A stretch of DNA of 64,000 nt, from NCBI GenBank assembly GCA_020002185.1, contig CM034533.1, positions 42,846,880 to 42,910,879 on the forward strand, written 5' to 3'. Position 1 is the stretch's first letter. The number at the start of each line of letters is the position of its first letter. Source of the DNA: Paraescarpia echinospica. Taxonomy: Eukaryota > Annelida > Polychaeta > Sabellida > Siboglinidae. The translations under genes and the position numbers were made by a program. Shown here one piece after another: positions 49,424 to 62,752 of this stretch. The notes under the pieces are model-generated. The model was not told the origin of the DNA, made no database searches, and saw only the letters and a list, made by a program, of their open reading frames with translations.

Positions 49424-50010
49424 ATGCAAACCAACCCAGTACAAGCACCCTTGGTTACACAAGTCACTTTAAATTCTTTACGATCGGACAGTCTACGGAA
49501 TCGACCTCGAACCGCCAACGGACATAATTGCGGACATGATATTGACCTACGCAAACACACTCGAATAGCTACGTGGAATGTGTTGACACTCAACACTCCA
49601 GGCACAACCTCTCTCCTATCAAGAGAACTAAAGAAGTACAACATTACACTTGCTGGCCTCACTGAAACTCACTGGCCTTTGATTGGCGAACAAACAATCG
49701 ATGGCTACACCTTCCTCTGGTCTGGCCCTGACTGTCGTTCTCGGGGTGTCGCCTTAGCCCTCAATCTGAAGTCATATGATGCCCTCATTAATTGGGAGCC
49801 CATTTCGTCTCGCCTCCTCAAGGCTCGTCTGCATCATCGACATGGCAAGTTGACTGCCATTGTGTCATATGCCTCTGAGACCTGGCCACTGACCATTCAA
49901 TAGGCCAAGAAAATCGATGCTTTCGCCATGAAGAGCCTCCGTCGCCTCGAGAACATAAAGTGGTTCAATTACATCAGCAATAACACGATCATGAAAGATG
50001 GAACGTACCG
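49424..50010 (+). mobile_element. RTE-like LINE with internal deletion
   Basis: An endonuclease-type start (RIATWNVLTLNTPGTTSLL, ITLAGLTETHWP, GVALALNLKSYDALINWEP) runs straight into a reverse-transcriptase C-terminal signature (SYASETWPLTIQ, then after a stop AMKSLRRLENIKWF). The whole palm domain is missing, so the copy is a non-autonomous deletion product. A (TG)n tract follows directly. Confidence 0.7.
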
Positions 50011-50037
50011 GTCAGAAGCATGCATCATATATATAAT

Positions 50038-50114
50038 ATGTGTGTGTGTGTTTGTGTGTGAGTTTGTGTGTGTGTTTGTGTGTGTGTGTTTGTGTGTATG
50101 TTTGTGTGTGTGTT

Positions 50115-50193
<79 letters not shown>
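50038..50193. repeat. (TG)n microsatellite
   Basis: TG tract with TGTTTG interruptions in the first half, pure in the second. Confidence 0.97.
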
Positions 50194-50194
<1 letters not shown>

Positions 50195-50444
50195 GATCAG
50201 GTATATCACGTCTATAGCAAGCACAAATCGTAGATATGACGTCCGTTAGTATTCATGCCGCTGTCTGTGTATCTGATCGTAAATACCCATAGTTACAAGT
50301 CCCTGTTTAGCACTGAGCTTGTAAAATAAGGTAAGTTCTTATATAGCGCAGTATCTAGTGCTCAGGACTGCTTCGATCGAACACCATCTCGACTTCTCTG
50401 GGAAGCATCCATTCACGCTGCAATTATTATTATTTCACTCTAAG

Positions 50445-50587
50445 TTGCTCCAATTCATTCAGTTGTATGAATGAGTACCTGGCTATATGCAGTGGCGGAT
50501 ATTTGTGTACGAATAATCTTCGCACACACATATCCACCACTGTCTATAGCCAGGTACTCATTCATACAACTAAATTAATTGGAGCAA
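50445..50587. repeat. Long imperfect hairpin of SINE-body sequence
   Basis: Two inverted arms of about 63 bp (TTGCTCCAATT...GTATGAATGAGTACCTGGCT and its complement) flank a short spacer. The right arm continues into the SINE at 50521-50697, so the structure looks like two head-to-head SINE bodies, one truncated. Confidence 0.8.
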
Positions 50588-50697
50588 CGCAGAGTGAACG
50601 AAATTGCCTAAGGTTCGACACGGCAGCACACGATTTGAACACGGGTTCTCTCAGTCGAGAGTGCGAAGCGCTATCCACTGCTCTATTGCGCTCCACA
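50521..50697 (-). mobile_element. tRNA-derived SINE, copy 1
   Basis: The minus strand starts with a tRNA-like head: A-box-like AGAGCAGTGGATAGCG and B-box-like GTGTTCAAATC. A body containing CTGGCTATAGACAGTGGTGG follows. The same body and a similar head recur at 54690-54822. Confidence 0.6.
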
Positions 50698-50872
50698 AAT
50701 GGCACGTACTTGTTTTTTACTCACTTATGCAGTGACTAACTCGTCCATACTGAGACCGATAGCGGCGACACCTCGCAACTCTCCCAGAACACGGGTAGAC
50801 TCACGGCGACTGTCAGACCTGGTACAGACACTGACCTGTACGATTGAACCTCGCTTTACGGTCAACTCGGAA

Positions 50873-50963
50873 ATAATAATAATAATAAGAAGAAGAAGAC
50901 TTATATAGCGTCATATATCTATATAAGTCCACTCGGAGGCGCTTAGAATACATCATTATACAG

Positions 50964-50994
<31 letters not shown>

Positions 50995-53900
50995 TATATG
51001 CAGAACATTATTAAGCTACGTAAAATTAATAATATTAAATTAATTAACATCTTAGAAAAACAAATTACAGCTAAAGATAATCGTTAAAATTAATATAAGG
51101 TATATTGCTAATAAATCAGTAAAGATTCTATATAAAATTAGTTTAAAAACTTGTAAAAAATAATAAATAATTACAAAATAAATAAACTGACTAAACTGAC
51201 TGGTGGCGCCCACGTTGTGTAAGCAACACGGAAAAGAAGGGTTATCAAGAGTCTTTTGAAAGTCATAAGGCAACAGGCTGTTTTCATCTCGCTTGGAAGT
51301 GAATTCCACAGTCGTGGAGCAGATACCGAGAAAGTTCTGTCGCCGTATCAGCTGCGATATGGTGGCACGTACAAGTCATTGTTTGTAGTTGAACGAAACA
51401 CTCGAGTAGCTCTTTGTTTGTGGAGTAGGTCGGTGTTGTCAGCTTGTGCCAGTCCGTGTTGAGCACGAAACGTCAGTAGCAGAATTGCGTAATGAATGCG
51501 TTGTTTCACGGGAAGCCAGTGCAGTTTCTTGAGCACTGATGTGATATGGTCCGATCTGTGGCAGCGGACCACCAGCCGAGCAGCAGCATTTTGTACTCTT
51601 TGCAGCTTGTTGATTAGGTAGTCGGTGATGTCATATAGCGGACAGTTCGCATAGTCAATTCTCGATATAACAAGAGAGTACATAAGACGGACTGCGGCTT
51701 TCTGTGTTAGATCGGATCGACGCAATGTTCCTCAGATGATAGTAGACTACGCAGCACGTGTGCTTTACATGACTGACCATCGACATTTCTGAGTCGAATA
51801 CAACGCCGATGTTTCTGACAATAGGACTTGGTGTTATATCGCAGTCGCCAATTTTAATCACGGTGATGTTGTGTTTCGCTTGATTGTTTCGTGATGCTAG
51901 CACAAGTGCGACCGTTTTGTTATAATTCATCTTTAGTCGATTATCAACCGGCCACACGTGGACGTTGTTGATGCAGTGGTCAGATCGGCGTAGAGACAAC
52001 ATTCTGTTGGTTTCGGACATCTCAAATTTGATGTATAGCTGGGTATCGTCCGCGTAGAGGTGGAAGCCCAGGTTGTGTCTTCTGATGTTATTACCGATAG
52101 GTACTGTGTACGCAGAAAACAACAGAGGCCCCAGCACCGATCCTTGAGAGACGCCACAAACGACGCTGGTTTTGCTGGAAGCGCCACCTGATATATTTAC
52201 TGACTGCGACCTATCGATTTGATATGATCGCATCCATGCCAGCACGGAACCAGCCATTCCGAAATGTTGTTCTAATCTGCTGAGCAGAATTTCATGGTCA
52301 ACTGTGTCGAAAGCGGCCGACATGTCAAGTAGCACAAGGATGACTCCATACCGGCGGTCTAGCGCCTCGAGGATGTCATTCTGTACCAGAACTAGCGCAG
52401 TTTCCGTGGAATGATGCGATTTGTAGGCTGTTTGGTATTGTTCAAGAAGATTGTTATCAGTCGATCAGACAGGGAGCAACGTAAATTTCGAGTAGCTTTG
52501 ACACAAAAGCCAGGTTTTATATTGGTCTATAACTGTCCATATTGTCCTGATCGAGATTTGCCTTCTTAAGCACAGGGGTGACGTTGGCATGTTTCAGGCA
52601 GCGTGGAACAACACCAGATGCTATAGATGAGTTGACGAGTTGTGTCAGGAACGGTTCTTAGTTGTCACTGACTTCTTTCAGCAGCCATGTTGGTAGGGGA
52701 TCGAGCGCGCACGATGTTGTTGGTGACTTATTGAGCAGACTGCGGATGTCTGATGCAGTCGCAGTCGGAAGTGAGTGAAGTTGTGACACACAGGGTGCTG
52801 GATGGCGGTTTGTGGTCGTGGTGGACGTGAGTGTAGAGTGGGTATGTAGCGACACACGAATCGTCTCGATTTTCACAGAGAAGAAGTTCGAGAAACTTGT
52901 TGCGAGATCTTGGATGTTATCGTTAGCTGGTAGATATTGGGACTTTCTTCAGCAGCAGTCCGTTTAGCACACGATACAGTCGCCTGATGTCACTCCCGTG
53001 CTGTTCTATCTCTGAAGCATAGTAGTCAGACTTGGCTTCTTTGATTGTCCTATTTACTTGTGCGCACTGTGTCTTATACATTTCGCGATGCACTTGTAGT
53101 GATGTGTGGCGCCATTTCCGTTCACACAGTCATCGTATTTGCTTGGCTTTGATCACCTTCTCGTTGTACCAAGGTACGAGTGGACGATCAGCGATACGAC
53201 ACATCTGTAGGGGTGCATGCTTCTCGATAAGTTTGGTCAAAACCATATTATAGTGATCTGCAAGTTAAGTCGTCGTTTGAATGACAGACGGAATTGTGGC
53301 CAGAAGCGACGATGCGATGTCATTACGAAACGCAGCCTTGTGAATGTTTTTATAGATTCGGTATGCGATCGTTTTCCGTAGAACGACCGATTTCTCCATA
53401 TCAACGACACTTTCCACTCACAGGTGATCAGACAGCAGCAACAATGTTTTTGTTGAAGTTATGCCGCGATATCCTCATAGAGTGAGGATCAGATCAATGG
53501 TGTGACCGTCGATGTGTGTTGGAACTTGAACATGTTGAATGATGTTGAGTGACTCGAACAGGTCGACGAAACGTATCACACTGTTGTCAGATGGCTCGTC
53601 CCAGTGGATGTTGAAATCACCAACAATCGCAAAACGGCGTAATGTTCGACGAAACCAGCAAATTCAAAGAGAAAGTCAGCGTACGAACGTTTATTCTTTT
53701 TTGACGGAGGTGGACTTTAAATGATTCCAAGTTTCATGGAGTTTCCCGATGATGAAACACCAACATCCATGAACTCGAATGATTTCATATCATCACGTCG
53801 GTTAACAACCATTTTGAAACTCGGTCGATAAATAAGGCCAATACCACCACCGCGGCGATATTTCCGAGGAAGATGCACAAATTTATATCCGGCGGGCGTC

Positions 53901-54470
53901 AGGTCTTTTATAGTTTTACTGTCTTTTTCTCCAGTGCTTAGCCACGTCTCTGTGATGGCTACAAGACCCATATTCACCTCGGTCACGTAATCAGTGAATA
54001 CGTCAGTCTTGTTGCGAATTGAACGAGCGTTAACAATGCCCAATGTGACCGGTACCGCGATACGGCTGACTGCACCCGTGTTACTGGAAGGCGACATGGC
54101 GGATACAGCAATCCTGGTAACCGGATGAGTCTTGTCGAATGGAATAGGAATGATAGTCTTAATGTCCTGTCTGGTAAATGTCCCATGTCTGGTGTCAGTA
54201 GGCTTGGCTGGAATAGTTGGCCGCACTGAAAGACGTACACGTATGAGTCGTTGTTTGTGGGTGTCCCCCCGGCAACCACGATGGTTGGGTCGATGGAGTG
54301 CCACCCCCGCATCACAGGCAGATCTCCACGCAGCATGGTTGAGACGAATGTGTCTGCTGGTCCGTAACCAATGCAGGTATTCCTGGATCACGCTTGGCAA
54401 TTTGACAATGCACTCTTCGTCTGGGTTACACATGACCGATCACCAGCTTGTCACTGTCACACAGGTGTAA
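50873..54470 (-). mobile_element. L2-like LINE, degraded
   Basis: Minus-strand order: endonuclease (53717-54433: LGIVNARSIRNKTDVF, VAITETWLST, RRGGGIGLIYR), frame-broken middle, RT N-terminal piece (52658-52876), RT palm (51655-52335: LDMSAAFDTVDHEILL, GVSQGSVLGPLLFSAYT, LYADDTQLY) and thumb/C-terminus (51348-51725: KLQRVQNAAARLVVR, LHWLPVKQRIHYAIL). The 3' end has GACGCTATATAAGTCTTC plus (TTA)n. Multiple frameshifts and stops make it inactive. Confidence 0.88.
50958..50998. repeat. (TA)n microsatellite in the LINE 3' region
   Basis: About 35 bp of alternating TA within the L2-like 3' region. Confidence 0.9.
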
Positions 54471-54689
54471 TAGAGTCACCTCCCAATTAAGGTCACCCTA
54501 GTGTTTCCCATATTATTTCCATAGCAATAAAACGAAATTAGTCTCGCTAATAAGGTTACCTCGATATTCAGGTCACCTTTGTCCAGCCCCGAAGATGACC
54601 TTAATAGTGAGGTTCCAATGTACATCGGTTGCTGTATAGGCAGGTGTCAAACATCTTATCGACTTACGAAACCCGCTTATTAGATTATG

Positions 54690-54822
54690 TACACAAACTT
54701 CCACCACTGTCTGTAGCCAGAAAGAATTTACCCAAGGTTCGAAGGGGCAGCAAGAGGGTTCTAACCCGGAGACTCTCGATTGAGAGTCCGAAGTCCTAAG
54801 CTCTACGCCACCGCGCTCCATT
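54690..54822 (-). mobile_element. tRNA-derived SINE, copy 2
   Basis: The minus strand shows an A-box-like TGGCGTAGAGCTTAGG, B-box-like GGGTTAGAACCC, and then the body ending CAGACAGTGGTGG, shared with the copy at 50521-50697. Confidence 0.6.
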
Positions 54823-54839
54823 ATAATCATGACTCTCAA

Positions 54840-55800
54840 GATTACGTTTAAAGGTTTCATAGTCGTATTTTACACACCGATATTTTTGCACAATGCTGCA
54901 TTACTTGTCATGAAAATGTCTTGTGAAATGTCGTCTAAGATGTAATTGCTATGTTTCTCCTCACCTAGTCTTGTGTGACTGACGAATTGTGTCGTCACGA
55001 CGGGCGTGCTTGATCAGCCGTGGTCTATAAACAAGTTGTAGTACGAACCAAGGTTGTATCGTAAGTTCTTTACACTCCTCACCATTGTAAACCCGTTCGA
55101 CTGCGAGAGGGCATCAGTCAAAGTGATCAAAAACAGGTTCCGTGTAACGGGAGTAATCATAATAATAAGTTTATTTTAGTTATAAGATACAAGACAAAGT
55201 AATACAGATTGAAAATAGGATTGTAGTGCAACTTAGAGACTCCTAAGAAACCCGGAATGGCTTGTAGCGAAACCATCTATGATAAAACAAACTTAATCTT
55301 AAACAGGAAATATTATAACAATAATGTCATTACTAACAATACACCTACTTAACTATTAAACGTGTTAACAATAGTATTGTAATGATTAGTAATAAATAAC
55401 TGGAAAACAAAGAAAGTAAAACTAGGCTACTTTTGATACGGCAATACAGTTGGAGGTAAAAGGGGCAGGCGAAGTTGTTCACTGTGCATACGCAGTACTC
55501 GCAGGCAAGTGCCTGGCAAGGGGCTACTCTACGTAAACATCGGCACATCTCCGGTCGACCGTGCTACACACATTTGCGCTCATACGTTCGTGCGTGCATG
55601 CGTGCATGCGTGCGTGCAAACACAGGCAGACTTAATGGCTCAGACTTGGTGGGTTATGGCACAAAATGTAATAGGCCCTACCACCTTTGGGCTCTCGCAG
55701 TTTGTGATATTATAAACCCCTGCATCGGTTTAGAAATATTAAATTATTGTTCATGAGATATGCATTCTGAATGCATTACTAAACTTGGGGAGACACCGTG
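54840..55800. other. Intergenic DNA without recognised features
   Basis: No convincing exon or mobile element. A short CGTGCATGCGTGCATGCG stretch lies near 55590. Confidence 0.55.
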
Positions 55801-55807
55801 CCGCTAT

Positions 55808-56027
55808 GTCGCCGTGTCGCCGTGTTGCCGTGTCGCCGTGCCGCCGTGCCGCCGTGCCGCCGTGTCGCCGTGCCGCCGTGCCGCCGTGCCGCCGTGCCGC
55901 CGTGCCGCCGTGCCGCCGTGCCGCCGTGCCGCCGTGCCGCCGTGCCGCCGTGCCGCCGTGCCGCCGTGCCGCCGTGCCGCCGTGCCGCCGTGCCGCCGTG
56001 CCGCCGTGCCGCCGTGCCGCCGTGCCT
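55808..56027. repeat. (CCGCCGTG)n octanucleotide array
   Basis: About 27 nearly pure 8-bp units. CpG- and GC-rich in an AT-rich region, with TCG variants at the left end. Open in all frames because the unit has no stops. Confidence 0.97.
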
Positions 56028-56039
56028 CCATGCACAACT

Positions 56040-56660
56040 TTCAGGGTTGCATTTGAATGCGCGATTGAACTGTCGTTGATTGGTAGATCATTGGTAGGTA
56101 TTATTGAAAGAAGGGCGACAGTTGTCGCTATGTGAATGGCATGCATTGAGATGTGAATGACGGTTATTGACACATTTTTTTAATTGGTACTGACTATCAT
56201 TAACATCAAGGCAAATCAATAACAACTGAGCTGTATTCATTTTAACATATCGACAAGCCAATGTGTTTTTATGAACCTACATTTAAAATAATATCATATA
56301 ATATAACTTGATCCTCGTAAGGTTATTGGCAATATTGCCAAGACGTGTTGGGTTAACTGCATTACCATTTGATGTTCAACAAGTTAGCATTTCCCACGTT
56401 CACGTAGCGGAACAGACTGTCTCCATGTAAACCTGCAGCATAAACATAACATGATTTTCACCCCGAAACATTCACATTAAACAAGATCTGAAGACTTGAA
56501 GAGAAGTTTCTCAGTTCCTCCTGCACGACTCCTGGTTGACTTCACCTAGCCAAGGTCGCTGAATACGTCACTGTACGAGTTAATGTTGAATTGCCAATGT
56601 TGCGTGTTATTGACCATCGCTGCCGACCAGCGAGAGATAGCGAAAGTGAAAAGATACACG
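56040..56660. other. Intergenic DNA without recognised features
   Basis: AT-rich. Nothing recognisable between the octanucleotide and TG arrays. Confidence 0.55.
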
Positions 56661-56669
56661 ACGCCGTAT

Positions 56670-56670
56670 A

Positions 56671-56745
<75 letters not shown>

Positions 56746-56780
56746 TGTGTGAGCGTGTGCGTGTGCGAGTGAGTGCGCCT
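56670..56780. repeat. (TG)n microsatellite with TGCG tail
   Basis: Pure TG for about 75 bp, then GTGAGCGTGTGCG variants leading towards the CAGG array. Confidence 0.96.
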
Positions 56781-56871
56781 GTGTGCGGCGTGTGCGCACG
56801 CCCATGAGTCTGTGCGTCTGTCCGTGCGTGCGTACGTGCGCCTGAGCGTGCGCGTGTGCATCTGCTTGCCA

Positions 56872-57337
<466 letters not shown>

Positions 57338-58109
57338 TTGTTTATGATGATTCATAGATTTTTTATTGGACAAACGCAACAAAACTAATTCACACGGCAC
57401 TAAATACAAACATCCACTATGCAATTTCTTGGGTAACAAGCGCTGAGGTCGTATTTATTTCATTTTCCGTTCTGATACACTGAAAACAAAAAACTGTTTG
57501 TTTTATATAGTAAATTGTATTCGTTTTTCGTTTTTGTTACTTCAAATTTGAAAACGAAAAACGAACATTGTTTGTTTTTTTCGTTTTTCGTTTTGAAATT
57601 TACTAACGATAAAGGAAAAGACTGCATATGCACGGACCATTGATACATAAATCAAGCAACAAAGAACATGGCGCGTCCTAAAATACACCACAGCTCGGCG
57701 TTTATTGGTTAAAGTTCTGCGTCATGAGTAAAATGTCAGCCTCCTTAATATTAGACAGTTTATTGAAATCTTCCAATTGAGACCACATTCTGAGTTAAAA
57801 CTAACTTGACATATTTTATTGTATCTGTGGTTTCAAATGGTTAGGTTGTATTAACTCTTTTAGATGAATAATACCAAAACGTTGCCTTTTGTTTATTTTT
57901 GTTTCAAAGATTACAACGGAAACTGAAGAACTGCTCTGCGAAATGTTGGGACTGACATTACCAACGTTCTTGTATTCTACGGGATGTTATGAACTGGTAT
58001 TACCAACTACGAAATCAGCTAAATGCCCACGTCGCATGTGTTTTGATGAGTAGAACAAATGTCACAATTAAATTGGTTTTATTGTCGTTATGTCGGCAGC
58101 GATGGGGGA

Positions 58110-59120
58110 AGGGGGGGTAACGAAAATGCGGTTGGGCGGTGACAGAGGCGGTGGAGTGATAACAGAGGCGGCGGGGTGATGACAGAGGCGGTGGAGAAAT
58201 GACAGAAACGGTGGGGTGATGATAGAGGCGGTGGAGTGGTGGAAATGGCGGTGGGGTTGTGACAGAGGCGGTGGAGTGATGACAGAGGCGGTGGAATGGT
58301 GAAAGAGACGGCGGGGTTGTGACAAAGGCGTTGGGTTGTGGTGACAGAGGCGGTGTGGTGGTGACAGACGTGGTGAGGTGATGACAAAGAGGCGGTAGAG
58401 TGAAGACAGAGGCAGTGGGGCGGTGACAGAGGCGGCGGGGTGGTGATAGAGGCGGTGGTGTAATGACAGGAGCGGTGGGGTGATGATAGAGGCGATGGAG
58501 TGGTGAAAGTGGCGGTGGGGTTGTGACAGAGGCGGTGGAGTGATGACAGAGGTGGTGGGGTGATGACAGAGGCGGTGGAGTGGAGAAAGAGACGGTGGGG
58601 TGAGACAGAGCCGGTAGAGTGATGACAGAGGCGGTGGGGAGATGATAGAGGCGGTGGAGTTGTGACAGAGGCGGTGGGTGATGACAGAGGCGGTGGAGTA
58701 ATGACAGAGGCGGTGGGGTGATGACAGAGGCGGTGGAGTGGTGAAAGAGACGGTGGGTTAAGATAGAGCCGGTAGAGTGATCAGAAAGGCGTTGAGGTTG
58801 TGACAGAGACGGTGGGGTGGTGACAGAGGCGGTGTGGTGGTAACACACGTGGTGAGGAGATGACAAAGATGCGGCAGAGTGAAGACAGAGGCAGTGGGGC
58901 GGTGACAGAGGGGGCAGGGTGGTAATAGAGGCGGTAGGGTGAAGACACAGGTGGTGGTGTGGTGACAGAGGTGGTGGGGCGATGACAGAGGCGGTGTAGT
59001 GATGACAGAGGCGGTGGAGTGATGACAGAGGCGGTGGGGTGATGTCGTAGGCGGTGTGGCGGTGACAGAGGCGATGCGGTTAAGGGTGGTGGGGCGGTGA
59101 AGACAGAGGCGGACGTTACA
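58110..59120. repeat. 20-bp minisatellite, inverted copy
   Basis: Reverse complement of the array at 33590-34612, with a few unit differences. Long frames are artefacts. Confidence 0.95.
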
Positions 59121-59639
59121 ACATTAACCACAGAAGAGACAACATCACCGATGACGTTATTCATATTTTGCTCCATGGGCGGCAGTGGCCGATACCATTT
59201 TTCCGCGAACTCGTCACGAGCGGTGGTGACCCGCGTCATGACGGCATCCTGATGTCACTGGTCGTGACCACGTACACCTGGAGACCGGTCAGTCTACACC
59301 CGAGTGGACAAACGTGGTTTCTTGTGATCCGGGGACCGATTCACAAAGACAATGGGCTCATAAGGAAAATAAAACATTGAACAAAATGAGTTGTTAAGTT
59401 TAAGGAGGTATTTCAAAATGCAAAGTGCCGCCGCCGAAACACCGACGGCACTGTTTGTTTTCCGTGACACACCAACAAAAATAAACAGACGCGTCCTGGC
59501 GTTGACAGTTGACAGTTTTCAGTAGACAAGATCACCGTGAAGACGCGAAGTCGATTTAAAAGTACAAAATCAGGCTAATGTTATTGAAACGATCCACAGG
59601 GGTTACGCTGGGATCGACTGTTGTGTACATGGGAGATTA

Positions 59640-59765
59640 GGATCTTGACACCGGGAAATGTTCGAGACTAAGGAAAGCTCGGGAGTTTTACCTGGATTCC
59701 GGAAGACTGGAAGATACGGACAATGGAAGGTGATTGCAGAAGGTGAAAGTGTGCTTTCCTTCGCA
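59640..59765. other. Locally rearranged block relative to the left arm
   Basis: Pieces matching the left arm at about 32755-32850 and 32985-33010 occur here in a different order and in compressed form, and several hundred bases of the left arm are missing. Confidence 0.7.
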
Positions 59766-60172
59766 ATGTATCGTCTTCACCAACGGCAACCGACAGACGT
59801 GGCCATATACTCGCGCCTTCTCGCGGCGTTTCGTCTACCATCGCCTCGACCTTCGTCACCAGGTGCCGCTGTGCGAGTACAACAACGGAATCTCAACAAC
59901 AGGTTAGAAGAGAGCTTCCTTCATTTGTTAAAAAGACGGTTCCATTGATATAATTATAAACATCACCGTTAGTATTTAGTTGATGTCGCATTGTGTTGAT
60001 GAGACCTGGGAACGTGGTTTTGATAAAGGTGTCAACAGCAGAATAGTAGGGCTATCGGTGTACCCACTGCATATAGGAGCCAAAAGGTGATAGCGATCCG
60101 GTTCTCCCAAATATGGTACTGCTATCATGTCTACCATTAATAGTTTGCGTGCCTTCCATGCGTTTCAATTAG

Positions 60173-60305
60173 ATCCGTGGTCATGTTTACCGAGGCTGCC
60201 TTCCAGGATCCGTACCACTATTTCAACCAGCCAGAAGATGCTGCCACTGTACGCCGCTATGAGAACTACATGTGTGGAGCGAACGTTACGTTAGCTTTGT
60301 TCAAA
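60173..60305 (+). CDS. VWA/Cache-like host gene, exon a, right arm
   Basis: 133 nt with acceptor TTTCAATTAG and donor AAA followed by GTGAGAG. It encodes the same peptide as 32022-32154 except a Lys-to-Gln change in EAAFQDPYHYF. Orientation is plus because the arm is inverted. Confidence 0.6.
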
Positions 60306-60651
60306 GTGAGAGCCGTTCTTCCCTTGCACATACCCAATGCTGGTAGAAGTGTTCGCCCCCGTCTCCGGTGCTTTAAGATGAACAAATAAAATATGCACTT
60401 ATGTAGGGTACACAAAGTGTACAGATCTGTGATCTGGCTAGGCTATGGCTTCAGACAGAAAGAGGCGACTCGTAGTGTATCGTTTGCTAGGCTCATCGCT
60501 TAACGAATATGTACCAACGAAGTGTGTCCACGATACACTCATTTTAAAATTTCTCTTATGTATTACTGAAACGATCAGAATATTTGCCGTTTCTTTCCAC
60601 AAATCGCGTGTCTTAGTCCAATGTACTGATGTAACCACGGGCGATTTGCAG

Positions 60652-60819
60652 AAAGGCGTGCGGGAAATGGTGGCGATGACGGAGAAGATTGAAGAATTTT
60701 GGATGGAGGACGAACACCCGGTCAAGTTGCTTCGCTACGTTGGCATGTACAACGGTGTATTCCGGCAGTTCCCGGGCTACGTCCACCGCAATCTGTTCGA
60801 TCATATCACTATACTTTGA
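60652..60819 (+). CDS. VWA/Cache-like host gene, exon b, right arm
   Basis: Same as 31508-31675, reading YVGMYNGVFRQFPGY; the Pro here matches the family pattern better than Ser in the left arm. The 3' boundary is uncertain, as in the left arm. Confidence 0.5.
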   Translation, partial: KGVREMVAMTEKIEEFWMEDEHPVKLLRYVGMYNGVFRQFPGYVHRNLFDHITIL

Positions 60820-60953
60820 TATATTTGATTTGAAAGTGGCTACAGCCACTTCAGAAATGCAACGAACTTTGCTATCAGGAATCCCTAGTAAAGTGAGGAT
60901 TGCGTGCTGTATAACGTATGTGATTTCAATTTAGAGCTGTTTTTATTAAAGTG

Positions 60954-60959
60954 AATAGA
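60954..60959. other. Empty (pre-insertion) Polinton target site
   Basis: AATAGA (TCTATT on the other strand) occurs once, flanked by AAAGTG on one side and GCGTTTGG on the other. These are exactly the sequences that border the Polinton and its two duplications in the left arm. Confidence 0.97.
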
Positions 60960-62132
60960 GCGTTTGGATGCCTTCGGAATGCATTCGAGGCTTTCGAGCT
61001 TCCAAGTTATGGAACTGTACAGTCGCTGACTGTTCGCGAATCAACTTCGATTGTCGTTAGGTTCAAAGCACCGAGAGAATTGAGGGAGGGATATATCTAA
61101 CCTCGGGTTTAGGAGCTTGTTTTCTCTGAACAAATTACGTCATTTTCAGGTATTTCCACCAGGATGTAAGTCTACTGATGATTAATTGGCGCAAGTTTAA
61201 AAACACTGCCTTACACATTTCACAAAGAACAAAAGACGCGCTACAATACAGCCACCAACAGCAAGGTGATATGTCTAAAACCTAAACAATGAATTCATCC
61301 CATTTGGTTAAAACGTTTGCGAAGTTGATCGGGTATACGATATCTGCCGACGATCGATGGCAACATTGGTTTGTTGCAGGTATCAGAAGTCGATCGCTCA
61401 CGGCGTCTCAATCGTTTTACCAACTCCCCACAGGTCGGCGTCGAACAACCAGATCGTTCACACCCTTGCGAAAACGTTGGTGTGAACACGGTATGGATCT
61501 CCACTGGGTGGGGGACTGGTTGGGTGGCTCCTTCCTATAATTTCTCTGTCACACTTTCACACATTGTTCCCCCACTCATTGCATCCCTCCTGTTTTCTCG
61601 CTCGTATTGTTCTCTGTGAGCATCACCATCAGACGTAACGGAAGTCAGGTCGCCCGACAGAAGGTGATCTTATGGGTTCGCGGCAGTTTGTGAGACAGTT
61701 ATTGGCGTAAGGGATATGTATGTACGATCTGTGCGTCTTCCGGTAGGTGGGGGTGACTGTTTTGATTAAGTGAAAGTTAATCAGCCGTCCTCTGGAAATT
61801 GGCTGAGCTGTGGTGACATCGGTATTCTTTCTAGGTATTTTGCAGTCAATTTACTTTTTTCTTTCGAAAGGTACACTGACTGCGAAATACGCAAAAGATT
61901 TTGAACCATCCTGTCTGATAAATCCCTTGATTAGTTTGTTTACAATATACTTGATAGATAGTAAAACGTTTCACACAAAATATTAATGTAATGATAGTAC
62001 ATAATAGCTTTACAGATATCGATCAACAACACTACAACAGCAAACAGCAGAAAAACATGACGATACGAACGCTGCCTTATGTAGACCCCATTTTAATAAA
62101 ATGCCACTGTACATAACGCCTCCAATTTATAG

Positions 62133-62291
62133 GGTATAATGTGAACTGTTCTATGTGTCTATGGACAGAGGCGGGAAGAGTCGCACGAGACACGGGGTGC
62201 CGATGGGAGTGACGGGCATTGACCTCACGCTTTGCCGCCCTCACAACCTGATTCTAGAACTGTTTCCCGTCTGCACCGGCGACCAGTACAG
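62133..62291 (+). pseudogene. VWA/Cache-like host gene, Cache core exon, right arm, with stop codon
   Basis: Counterpart of 12412-12570. The splice signals are kept, but the second full codon is TAA at 62137-62139, where the left arm has TCA. The rest (GIDLTL, LFPVC) is intact. Either this allele or paralogue is broken, or the true exon starts later. Confidence 0.5.
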
Positions 62292-62752
62292 GTAGGGTTG
62301 AGGACAGGTCAGGTAGGTCAACAATAACAAGTAGATCAACAATGACAACGACTGCGACAACAGTTGACAACCACTACTTCTGCTGCCGCCAGCAACTCCT
62401 CTACACAGCACCGACACTATCACTACTTCTTAAATTATGTGGCTACTTATGACACACGGTTATACATTTGTGCAGATTAGCACACGCAGGCACGCTCGTG
62501 CACGCACACATGCACACGTACACGTATGTACGTACGCACGCACGGACGCACACCGATGATTTGATGATGGTAAAAGTGAGGGTTAGTGTAACGGAAGCAA
62601 CAACAATTTTCTCATAGTTCACTTGTTATGAATACTGCCATATGTGTATGATGCCCATTTGTAATGATTTATGATTGTTTACACCATGTAATTTATTCAT
62701 TTGCACTAGCACGTGTATGTAAACATACGCCATCTCAAAGGTAATATTTTAG

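Noticed and set aside
50606..50697. Functional tRNA gene
   Set aside because: Box-like motifs are present, but the stems do not fold cleanly and the sequence continues into a shared SINE body.
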